A DNA stretch of 64,000 nt from Fertoeibacter niger (GTDB lineage: Bacteria > Pseudomonadota > Alphaproteobacteria > Rhodobacterales > Rhodobacteraceae). Below are positions 56,695 through 64,000 of the stretch, in pieces (the first letter of the stretch is position 1; every line of letters begins with the position of its first letter). The notes beneath the pieces are model-generated. The model was given only the letters and a program-made list of their open reading frames with translations, had not been told where the DNA came from and ran no database searches. The stretch spans positions 620,001-684,000 of the forward strand of contig NZ_WHUT02000001.1 in the NCBI RefSeq assembly GCF_009380135.2. The letters run 5' to 3'. A program made the position numbers and the translations under genes.

Positions 56695-56805
56695 GGCGGC
56701 ACATTTCCCACCCTGCCGCCAGAACTTGCCGGTTCCGCCATCTTTTCGCTTGGGTCTTGCGCCAAGGGCTGCTTATCTGGTTTTGCCTCCTGACGGATTG
56801 ACCGC

Positions 56806-57603
56806 ATGAACACGCTTTCCGCCCCATCGCAACTGCGGCTTGTGGCCATTCCGCGCCTTGCGGCGGGCGGGCGCTGGCGGGTCGAGGCGATGCGCTCCAT
56901 CTCGGAACCCATGCTGTTGTGGTTCACCAAGGGCCAGGGCCGCATCACCGTGGCGGGCGTGACCCGGGGCTATACCGCCAACAACGCGCTGTTCATTCCG
57001 GCCGGCGTGATGCACGGGTTTGAGGTGGGGCCGCAAGTATTTGGCACGGCAGTATTTTTCGGGCGCGACTGCGATGTGACGCTGCCCGCCGCGCCCCAGC
57101 ACCTGCGCATCCGCGAAGTGTCGGTGCAGCAGGAGCTGAACCTGATCCTTGACCACATCGGCCGCGAGATGGACAGCGACAGCCCCGCACATGACCGCGC
57201 GACACGGCACTATCTGGGGCTGCTGGGCGTCTGGGTGGAGCGGCAGGTGGCGCGCGCCGCCGCCGATGCCCCGCCGCCCGATGCCACGCGGCGGCTGGTG
57301 GTGCGCTTTGCCGCCTTGCTGGAGCGTGATTTCCGCAGCGGCATGGGTGTGGCGGATTTCGCGGCGCAACTGGGCGTGACCCCCACGCATCTGACACGCT
57401 GCTGCAAACAGACCTGCGGGCGGCCCGCCTCGGCGCTGCTGCATGACCGGCTGATCTTCGAGGCGCGCAAGATGCTGTCGGAAACCGACATGCCGGTGGG
57501 GCGAATCGCCGATAGCCTGGGCTTCACCTCGCCCGCCTATTTCACCCGCGCCTTCCAGCACATGACCGGCAAGTCGCCCTCGGCTTTCCGTCGCAGCATC
57601 TGA
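56806..57603 (+). CDS. AraC family transcriptional regulator
   Basis: A 265-residue protein with an N-terminal cupin sensor domain (about 20-110; LLWFTKGQGRITVAG, FIPAGVMHGF) and a C-terminal double HTH of AraC type (about 165-262; LGVTPTHLTRCCKQTCG, IADSLGFTSPAYFTRAFQHMTGKSPSAFRR). It lies upstream of, and in the same direction as, the peptide-type ABC importer genes, so it likely controls them. The inducer is unknown. Confidence 0.9.
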   Translation: MNTLSAPSQLRLVAIPRLAAGGRWRVEAMRSISEPMLLWFTKGQGRITVAGVTRGYTANNALFIPAGVMHGFEVGPQVFGTAVFFGRDCDVTLPAAPQHLRIREVSVQQELNLILDHIGREMDSDSPAHDRATRHYLGLLGVWVERQVARAAADAPPPDATRRLVVRFAALLERDFRSGMGVADFAAQLGVTPTHLTRCCKQTCGRPASALLHDRLIFEARKMLSETDMPVGRIADSLGFTSPAYFTRAFQHMTGKSPSAFRRSI

Positions 57604-57919
57604 CCGTGGCACAGGCCGCTTGCACGCAGGCGCGGCGCCAGCTTTGGCCGGGGCGACCGGGCATGCCGCATCCGCAAAAAACGCCATTGCGGGGTTGCGC
57701 CGCAAAGCCGGCCCGCCTAGGGTTTGGCCATGCCAGATGCGAAGAAAAATGTCGCAAACACCGTATGACATGCCGAAAGCAGGCGTTGACGCAGCGGCGA
57801 AAACAGTGCGCAATGCCATCACAACAGCGGGCCTTGCGGGGCGCGGGGGTTGCCGATTTCGCCCTTCTGCACCGTGCTGGCGCTGACACATAAAACTGCC
57901 TGACAGGGAGACTGCCACG
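57604..57919. other. 316-bp gap between the araC-type gene and the ABC importer
   Basis: No supported gene. Probably holds the importer promoter: TTGACG (57786-57791) with a weak CGCAAT 17 bp later. Near 57687-57706 a loose inverted repeat (TTGCG to CGCAA) may be an activator site. CAGGGAGACTGCCACG precedes the next ATG. Confidence 0.4.
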
Positions 57920-59572
57920 ATGAAACACGCAACCCCGACAGCCGAACGGCTGCACCCGGCGGCCCGGCTTTATGCCGACGAAGTGCGCGCCGGCACGATG
58001 AGCCGCCGCGAATTCCTGACCCGCGCCTCGGCGCTGGGTGTGGCCTCGGCATCGGCCTATGGCCTGCTGGGTCTGGTAGCCCCCGCAGCCCAGGCGCAGG
58101 AGGCCAAGATGGGCGGCACCCTGCGGATGGAGATGGAGACCAAGGGCCTGAAAGACCCGCGCACCGCCGACTGGTCGCAGATCGCCAACTTTACCCGCGG
58201 CTGGCTGGAATATCTGGTCGAATACAACAATGACGGCACATTCCGCGGCATGCTGCTGGAAAGCTGGACCACGAATGACGACGCCACCGAATACACGCTG
58301 AAGGTCCGCCCGGGCGTAAAATGGAACAACGGCGACGATTTTACCGCCGATGACGTGGCCAACAACATCACCCGCTGGGCCGATGGCAATGTCGAGGGCA
58401 ACTCGATGGCCGGCCGCATGGCCACGCTGTCGGATGCCGCGACCAAGATGCTGCGCGCCGATGCGGTGACGGTGGTTGACCCGCTGACCGTGCTGCTGAA
58501 ACTCAGCGCGCCCGACATCACCCTGATCGCCAACTTCGCCGATTACCCGGCGGCGGTGGTGCATTCGTCCTATGACAATGGCGACCCGTCGGCCAACCCG
58601 ATCGGCACCGGCCCATTCCTGCCGGAAACCGTGGAAATCGGCATCCGTCTGGTGCTGGTGAAGAACCCCGATCACGTCTGGTGGGGCACCGCCGTCTACG
58701 GCGGCCCGTATCTGGACAAGGTGGAATACATCGACTTCGGCTCTGACCCGTCGGCCGCCGTTGCCGCCGCCGGTTCGGGCGAGATCGACGCGACCTATCA
58801 GTCGGTCGGCGAATTCATCGACGTGCTGGATGGTCTGGGCTGGACCAAATCCGAGGCCGTGACGGCAGCCACCCTGGCCGTCCGCTTCAACCAGCTGGCC
58901 GAGGAATACAAGGACGTGCGCGTGCGCAAGGCCTTGACCATGGCGGTTGACAATGCCGTGGTGCTGGAGCTGGGCTATTCGAGCCTGGGAGCCGTCGCCG
59001 AAAACCACCACGTCTGCCCGATCCACCCGGAATATGCCGAACTGCCGCCGCCGGTCGTCGATCCCGCAGCAGCGCTTGCCCTGCTGACCGAAGCCGGCAT
59101 GGCCGACCACGAGTTCGAGCTGACCTCGCTGGATGACGCATGGCAGGCCGCCACCTGCGACGCCATCGCCGCGCAAATCCGCGACGCAGGCATCAACATC
59201 AAGCGCACCGTGCTGCCGGGTTCGACCTATTGGAACGACTGGCTGAAGTTCCCGTTCTCGGGCACGGAATGGAACATGCGGCCCCTGGGCGTGCAGATCC
59301 TGGCGCTGGCCTACCGCACCGGCGAAGCCTGGAACGAGGCCGCCTATTCGAACCCCGCCTTCGATGCCGAACTGGCGAAAGCCATGTCGATCGCCGATGC
59401 CGACGCGCGCCGCGAAGTCATGGCGAATATCGAAAAGATCATGCAGGACGACGGCGTGCTGATCCAGCCCTACTGGCGCTCGATCTTCCGGCACTTCGAC
59501 CCCAAGGTGAAGGGTGCCGACATGCATGCGACCTTCGAGCATCACCAGTATAAATGGTGGATCGACGCATAA
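57920..59572 (+). CDS. ABC transporter substrate-binding protein (family 5), Tat-exported
   Basis: A 550-residue SBP_bac_5 protein like DppA/OppA. The N-terminus carries a twin-arginine signal ([13 protein letters not shown] at residues 28-40, hydrophobic stretch to about 60, cleavage near AQAQ). The body has the lobe pattern [20 protein letters not shown] and [14 protein letters not shown]. Substrate may be a peptide, nickel complex or another oligomer; the family does not say which. First gene of the importer run, followed by a hairpin. Confidence 0.92.
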   Translation: MKHATPTAERLHPAARLYADEVRAGTMSRREFLTRASALGVASASAYGLLGLVAPAAQAQEAKMGGTLRMEMETKGLKDPRTADWSQIANFTRGWLEYLVEYNNDGTFRGMLLESWTTNDDATEYTLKVRPGVKWNNGDDFTADDVANNITRWADGNVEGNSMAGRMATLSDAATKMLRADAVTVVDPLTVLLKLSAPDITLIANFADYPAAVVHSSYDNGDPSANPIGTGPFLPETVEIGIRLVLVKNPDHVWWGTAVYGGPYLDKVEYIDFGSDPSAAVAAAGSGEIDATYQSVGEFIDVLDGLGWTKSEAVTAATLAVRFNQLAEEYKDVRVRKALTMAVDNAVVLELGYSSLGAVAENHHVCPIHPEYAELPPPVVDPAAALALLTEAGMADHEFELTSLDDAWQAATCDAIAAQIRDAGINIKRTVLPGSTYWNDWLKFPFSGTEWNMRPLGVQILALAYRTGEAWNEAAYSNPAFDAELAKAMSIADADARREVMANIEKIMQDDGVLIQPYWRSIFRHFDPKVKGADMHATFEHHQYKWWIDA

Positions 59573-59593
59573 GCGCGGTCTGATCGACGACTA

Positions 59594-59619
59594 GGATGCG
59601 CGCCACCGCGCGCGCATCC
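59594..59619 (+). terminator. 10-bp hairpin between the binding-protein and permease genes
   Basis: GGATGCGCGC (59594-59603) and GCGCGCATCC (59610-59619) with loop CACCGC, 22 bp after the binding-protein stop. No T-run follows. In such operons a hairpin here often stabilises the binding-protein message and limits permease expression. Confidence 0.55.
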
Positions 59620-59679
59620 CGACTGCCATAGCCGGGGGCAACTTCCCCTTTCCTTCGCCCTTCACGGGAAGGATGAGCC

Positions 59680-60762
59680 ATGCTCAAATTCGTGCTGCGC
59701 CGCAGTCTTGTGATGCTGCTGACCGCGCTTTGCCTGACATTCATCGTCTTCTTCATGACGAACCTGGCCCCCAACCTTGAAAAGCTGGCGAAATCCGAGG
59801 CTTCGGCGCGGATGTCGGATGACGAGGTGGCCAGCTGGCTGGAGAAGAACGGCTTTGGCCAGCCGCTGCTGGTGCGCTATGGCGAATGGCTGGGCGTGCT
59901 GCCCGGCTGGACGGTGACGGAAAACGGCGAAACCCGGGGCCGCTGCATCGCCTCGCCCGCCAGCGCCGCCGATGCGCCCGCCTTCTGCGGGGTGTTGCAG
60001 GGCGACTGGGGCACCTCGACGGTGTTCAAGGATTCCGTTGGCTCGATCCTGTCGCGCAGCCTGGGGGCGACGGCCTGGCTGATGCTGTGGGTGATGATCG
60101 TGATGGTTCCCACCTCGCTGCTGCTGGGCGTGCTTTCCGGCATGCGCGAAGGCTCAAAGCTGGACCGCGTGCTGTCCACCGTCGCCATCGCATCCACCGC
60201 CACGCCGGAATATGTGTCGGGCGTGATCCTTGTGGTGATCTTTGCCAGCGCCACGGCGGGCCTTTCGCCCCTGCTGTTCGAATGGGGGCTGATTTCCAGC
60301 AAGACACTGTTCCTTGGCACCGCCACATCGGCCATGGATGGCATCACCTTCTGGAATTTCGCGCTGCCCGTGCTGACCATCGCGCTTTACGGCATCGGCT
60401 ATATCGCCCGCATGACCCGCGCCTCGATGACCGAGGTGATGGTGCAGCAATATATCCGCACCGCCCGGCTGAAGGGCGTCAGCTTCCGCCAGGTCGTCAT
60501 CCGCCACGCCCTGCGCAACGCGCTGATCGCCCCCTTCACCGTCATCATGCTGCAATTCCCCTGGCTGTTGAACGGCGTGGTGATCGTGGAAACCCTGTTC
60601 AACTACAAGGGCTTCGGCTGGACACTGGTGCAGGCCGCCGGCAACAACGACATTGAATTGCTGCTGGGCTGCTCGGTGGTCGCCGTCTTTGTCGTGCTGG
60701 TCACGCAGCTGATGTCCGACATCGGCTATGTCTTCCTGAACCCCCGCATCCGTCTGGCCTAA
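59680..60762 (+). CDS. ABC transporter permease, DppB type
   Basis: A 360-residue inner-membrane permease with about six hydrophobic segments, a periplasmic insertion of about 100 residues after the first one, and the EAA loop YIRTARLKGVSFRQVVIRHALRNA-type sequence near 260-280. Pairs with the DppC-type permease that follows by 10 bp. ATG at 59680 follows GGGAAGGATGAGCC. Confidence 0.92.
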   Translation: MLKFVLRRSLVMLLTALCLTFIVFFMTNLAPNLEKLAKSEASARMSDDEVASWLEKNGFGQPLLVRYGEWLGVLPGWTVTENGETRGRCIASPASAADAPAFCGVLQGDWGTSTVFKDSVGSILSRSLGATAWLMLWVMIVMVPTSLLLGVLSGMREGSKLDRVLSTVAIASTATPEYVSGVILVVIFASATAGLSPLLFEWGLISSKTLFLGTATSAMDGITFWNFALPVLTIALYGIGYIARMTRASMTEVMVQQYIRTARLKGVSFRQVVIRHALRNALIAPFTVIMLQFPWLLNGVVIVETLFNYKGFGWTLVQAAGNNDIELLLGCSVVAVFVVLVTQLMSDIGYVFLNPRIRLA

Positions 60763-60772
60763 GGAGAAACCG

Positions 60773-62188
60773 ATGAGTGATCTTCTGACCTGGACCGGCG
60801 CCGCGGGCCCCGTGCTGAACCCGCTGCTGCTGGCGCTGGTGGCCTTGCTGCTGCTGGCATGGGTGCTGCAATTCATGCTGTCGCTGTTCGCCAGCGGCGA
60901 TACGGCGGTGGTGCTGGCCGATGGCACGCTGGCCGCCCGGCGCGGCCCGGCCGATCTGTTGGGCATGGCCGCGCGCTGGCTGCTGCTGGGGGTGCTGGCC
61001 GTGGTGCTGGCCTATCTGGTGCTGGGCCTCGTGCTGCCGGGCAAACCCGCCAAGGGCATCATCGGCGCCATGTCGGCGCAGTTCTGGCCGGTCTGGCTGG
61101 CGCTGATCGTGACCTTCGCGGTATCGCTGCGATTCAAGCGCAAGTTGGGCCTTTACGGCAAGCTCTTTGACAGCCCGGTCGGCATGGTTGGCTTTGGCAT
61201 CGTGCTGTTCTGGATCTTCACCGCGATCTTTGCCGACATCATCATCACCCATGACCCGCTGGCACAGCTGTCCGGCCTGAAAAACAAGGTGCCCGGCACG
61301 CCAGTGCCCGGCGAGGACAACAGCTATTACCTGCTGGGCGGCGATTCACTGGCCCGCGACGTGTTTTCCCGCATGGTGATGGGCGCGCGCCGGGTGCTGG
61401 CCATCGCCCCCGCCGCCACAGCCTTTGCCTTCATGGTGGGCATCACCCTGGGCCTGCCTGCGGGCTATTTCGGCGGGCGGCTGGATACGTTTCTGTCCTT
61501 CATCGCCAATCTCGTCCTGGCCTTCCCGGTGATCCTGCTGTTCTACCTGCTGGTCACGCCCGAGATTCGCGTCACCGGCATCCCGATCATTCTGGCCGCC
61601 GCCCTGTTCATCTTTCCGGTGATCTTCTTCTGCGTCCTGTGGAACAGCCGCTATTTCACCGACCCGAAGAAACGCAACATCTATGTCGGCCTGACACTTG
61701 TGATCGGCCTCTGGGCCTATTCCGGCCTTGCCTTCAACGCCGATCCGTTGGGCGTCTGGTCAATGGACCCAAACCTGCTGAACGTCTTCGTGTCAGTGGT
61801 GTTCGTGAACGCCCCAACCGTGTTCCGCATCGTGCGCGGCATCGTGCTGGATCTGAAGGCGCGTGATTATGTCGCGGCCGGCCAGACCCGTGGCGAAGGC
61901 CCTTGGTACATCATGCTGTGGGAAATCCTGCCCAACGCGCGCGGCCCGCTGATCGTCGATTTCTGCCTGCGCATCGGCTACACCACGATCCTCTTGGGCA
62001 CGCTTGGCTTCTTCGGCCTCGGCGTTTCCCCTGAATCCCCCGACTGGGGCAGCACGATCGACGATGGCCGCCGGTTGCTGTCGGTCTTCCCCCACCCTGC
62101 CATCGTGCCCGCCCTCGCGCTGATGAGCCTCGTTCTCGGCCTCAACCTCCTTGCCGACGGGCTGCGCGAAGAAAGCCTGAAGGATTGA
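60773..62188 (+). CDS. ABC transporter permease, DppC type, enlarged
   Basis: A 471-residue permease. The C-terminal two thirds match DppC (GRLDTFLSFIANLVLAFPVI; EAA-like VLDLKARDYVAAGQTRGEG; GTLGFFGLGVSPESPDWG). About 130 extra N-terminal residues add three hydrophobic stretches, and a further stretch (about 280-330) interrupts the core, making it well above the usual 290-310 residues. Start follows AAGGAGAAACCG. Confidence 0.9.
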   Translation: MSDLLTWTGAAGPVLNPLLLALVALLLLAWVLQFMLSLFASGDTAVVLADGTLAARRGPADLLGMAARWLLLGVLAVVLAYLVLGLVLPGKPAKGIIGAMSAQFWPVWLALIVTFAVSLRFKRKLGLYGKLFDSPVGMVGFGIVLFWIFTAIFADIIITHDPLAQLSGLKNKVPGTPVPGEDNSYYLLGGDSLARDVFSRMVMGARRVLAIAPAATAFAFMVGITLGLPAGYFGGRLDTFLSFIANLVLAFPVILLFYLLVTPEIRVTGIPIILAAALFIFPVIFFCVLWNSRYFTDPKKRNIYVGLTLVIGLWAYSGLAFNADPLGVWSMDPNLLNVFVSVVFVNAPTVFRIVRGIVLDLKARDYVAAGQTRGEGPWYIMLWEILPNARGPLIVDFCLRIGYTTILLGTLGFFGLGVSPESPDWGSTIDDGRRLLSVFPHPAIVPALALMSLVLGLNLLADGLREESLKD

Positions 62189-62205
62189 TGCCCGCCCCTT
62201 TTCTG

Positions 62206-62260
62206 CATTTTCTGTCTCTAAATATCCCACGGGGGGTCCGGGGGGCGTGAAGCCCCCCGG
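62206..62260 (-). repeat. Intergenic repeat, copy F, inside the ABC operon
   Basis: On the minus strand stem CCGGGGGGC/GCCCCCCGG (62252-62260 and 62238-62246, loop TTCAC), linker, GTGGGATATTT and AGAGACAGAAAATG. It lies between the DppC-type permease and the ATPase gene, in reverse orientation to the operon. Confidence 0.75.
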
Positions 62261-62285
62261 CTCTGCCCCAGCCACGGAGCGCCGC

Positions 62286-64000
62286 ATGACCGACTGGGAC
62301 AACACCAAACCCATTCTGGAAATCGAGAACCTCTCGATCTCCTTCTTCACCCGCCTGCGCGAAATCCCGGCTGTCATGGATTTCTCCTGCACCGTCATGC
62401 CGGGCGAGGCGATGGGGCTGGTGGGCGAATCCGGGTGCGGCAAATCCACCGTGGCGCTGGCGGTGATGCGCGATCTGGGCAAGAACGGCCGAATCGTCGG
62501 CGGCTCGATCAAGTTCAAGGGCCGCGACCTGACCAACATGTCTGAGCCTGAACTGCGCAAGCTGCGCGGCTCGGAAATCGCCATGATCTATCAGGAACCC
62601 ATGGCCAGCCTAAACCCGGCGATGAAGATCGGCGCGCAACTGGCCGAGGTGCCGATGATTCATCAGGGCATGCCACGCGATCAGGCGCTGGCGTTGGCCC
62701 GCCAGATCGTCGCCGATGTGCGCCTGCCCGACCCTGACCGCATATTGCAGGCCTATCCGCACCAGCTTTCCGGCGGGCAGCAGCAGCGCATCGTCATCGC
62801 CATGGCGCTGATGTCGAAACCCGCGCTGCTGATTCTCGATGAACCCACCACCGCGCTGGATGTGACGGTCGAGGCGGGCATCGTCGATCTGGTCAAGGAT
62901 CTGGGCGAGAAATACGGCACCTCGATGCTGTTCATTTCCCACAACCTTGGCCTCGTGCTGGATGTCTGCGACCGCCTGTGTGTGATGTATTCCGGCGAGG
63001 CGGTGGAAACCGGCAATGTGGCGCAGGTGTTCGACGACATGCGCCACCCCTATACACAGGCGCTGTTCCGGTCGATTCCGCTGCCCGGGGCAGATAAAAC
63101 CTCGCGCCCGCTGGTGGCTATCCCCGGCAACTTTCCCCTGCCGCATGAACGGCCCAAGGGTTGCAACTTTGGCCCGCGCTGCGAATATTTCACCGACGGG
63201 CGCTGCAACGCGGGTGACATTCCCATGGTCCCCGCCCCCGGCGACCGCCACGCCACGCGCTGCATCCGTTCGACCGAGATCGACTGGAACGCCCCGATCC
63301 GCATCGGCAAGGCGGTGCAGAAAACGCCCGTGGGCGACGTGGTGCTGCGGATGGAGGATCTGCGGAAATATTACAACGTGTCCTCCGGAAGCTTCGGCGG
63401 CGGCGTGTCGAAAGTGGTGAAGGCCAACGAAACGCTCAGCTTCGAGGCGCGCGAGGGCGAGACGCTGGCCATCGTGGGCGAATCCGGCTGCGGCAAATCC
63501 ACCTTCGCCAAGGTGCTGATGGGGCTTGAAACCGCGACATCAGGCAAGATTTTCCTGTATAATCAGGATATTCAGGATACGCCCATCGAAAAGCGGTCCA
63601 CCGATACCGTCAGTTCGGTGCAGATGGTGTTCCAGAACCCGTTTGACACGCTGAACCCCTCGATGAACGTGGGCCGCCAGATCATCCGCGCGCTGGAGAT
63701 TTTCAACGAGGGCAAATCCGACGCTGATCGCCATGCGCGCATGCTGGAACTGCTGGACCTGGTGAAACTGCCGCGCGCCTTTGCCGAACGGATGCCGCGC
63801 CAGTTGTCTGGCGGGCAGAAACAGCGCGTGGGCATCGCGCGCGCCTTTGCGGGCGGCGCCAAGATCGTGGTGGCAGACGAGCCGGTGTCGGCGCTGGATG
63901 TGTCGGTGCAGGCCGCCGTGACCGACCTGCTGATGGAGATCCAGCGCAAGAACCGCACGACGCTGCTGTTCATCAGCCACGATCTTTCCATCGTGCGCTA
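62286..64000 (+). CDS. Fused double ATPase of the peptide-type ABC importer, 3' end cut by window
   Basis: Open from ATG 62286 to the window end (571 codons, no stop). Two complete ABC cassettes lie in one chain, corresponding to DppD and DppF: first Walker A GESGCGKST (47-55), signature LSGGQQQR (161-168), an oligopeptide-transporter C-terminal segment with Cys residues (CNFGPRCEYF), then second Walker A GESGCGKST (398-406), signature LSGGQKQR (507-514) and Walker B VVADEPVSALD. Powers the importer encoded just upstream. Separated from the permease by 97 bp that contain repeat copy F. Confidence 0.93.
   Translation, partial: MTDWDNTKPILEIENLSISFFTRLREIPAVMDFSCTVMPGEAMGLVGESGCGKSTVALAVMRDLGKNGRIVGGSIKFKGRDLTNMSEPELRKLRGSEIAMIYQEPMASLNPAMKIGAQLAEVPMIHQGMPRDQALALARQIVADVRLPDPDRILQAYPHQLSGGQQQRIVIAMALMSKPALLILDEPTTALDVTVEAGIVDLVKDLGEKYGTSMLFISHNLGLVLDVCDRLCVMYSGEAVETGNVAQVFDDMRHPYTQALFRSIPLPGADKTSRPLVAIPGNFPLPHERPKGCNFGPRCEYFTDGRCNAGDIPMVPAPGDRHATRCIRSTEIDWNAPIRIGKAVQKTPVGDVVLRMEDLRKYYNVSSGSFGGGVSKVVKANETLSFEAREGETLAIVGESGCGKSTFAKVLMGLETATSGKIFLYNQDIQDTPIEKRSTDTVSSVQMVFQNPFDTLNPSMNVGRQIIRALEIFNEGKSDADRHARMLELLDLVKLPRAFAERMPRQLSGGQKQRVGIARAFAGGAKIVVADEPVSALDVSVQAAVTDLLMEIQRKNRTTLLFISHDLSIVR

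Noticed and set aside
57542-59545. 667-codon minus-strand frame over the binding-protein gene
   Set aside because: Shadow of a well-supported SBP_bac_5 gene; no coherent motifs.

Overview
The window is GC-rich, densely packed chromosomal DNA of an alphaproteobacterium, most likely a Rhodobacterales (Rhodobacteraceae/Paracoccaceae) species. Support comes from the codon style, the class II ribonucleotide reductase NrdJ, a Fur/Mur protein without the usual CxxC, DUF1127 proteins, an iolC-DUF2090 fusion, and the order pyrH-frr-uppS-cdsA-dxr-rseP-bamA-skp-fabZ-lpxA-lpxI-lpxB. I see no rRNA or tRNA gene, insertion sequence, prophage block or CRISPR array.

Layout. 1-9.6 kb: end of a polyphosphate kinase 2 gene, a TetR regulator, L-serine dehydratase with a GST, an EF-hand exported protein, a PotABC-type transporter lacking a binding-protein gene, and a MocR regulator divergent from a DUF1127 gene. 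9.7-15 kb: rplM-rpsI, an SseB-like protein, then capsule export genes (KpsT-like ATPase, KpsE-like chain protein) with kdsA for Kdo synthesis. 15-22.6 kb: an accessory-looking group comprising a SARP/BTAD-TPR regulator, a PAP2/vanadium-haloperoxidase-like protein with twelve N-terminal Gly-Val-His repeats, a subtilase without a signal peptide, an M15 peptidase with a peptidoglycan-binding domain, and an alpha-oxoamine-synthase-like protein that has lost the PLP lysine. 22.6-34 kb: efp and its lysylase epmA, an MltB-type transglycosylase, nrdJ with a probable NrdR box, Fur/Mur between two DMT exporters, enolase, a DUF985 cupin. 34-43 kb: a PhoR-like kinase and the myo-inositol catabolic genes iolB, E, D, C and iolR with a divergent Gfo/Idh dehydrogenase and two IolR-type operators. 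43-56.7 kb: the envelope biogenesis run from lpxB back to pyrH, then miaA. 56.8-64 kb: AraC regulator and a dipeptide-type ABC importer with a fused double ATPase that runs off the end.

The main functional blocks are outer-membrane and lipid A assembly (lpxA/B/I, fabZ, bamA, skp, rseP, cdsA, uppS, dxr), inositol use (the iol genes under IolR) and capsule/Kdo. A hairpin-plus-tail intergenic repeat occurs six times and links otherwise unrelated loci. The most unusual part is 15.1-22.6 kb; I cannot assign that gene group to a described system.
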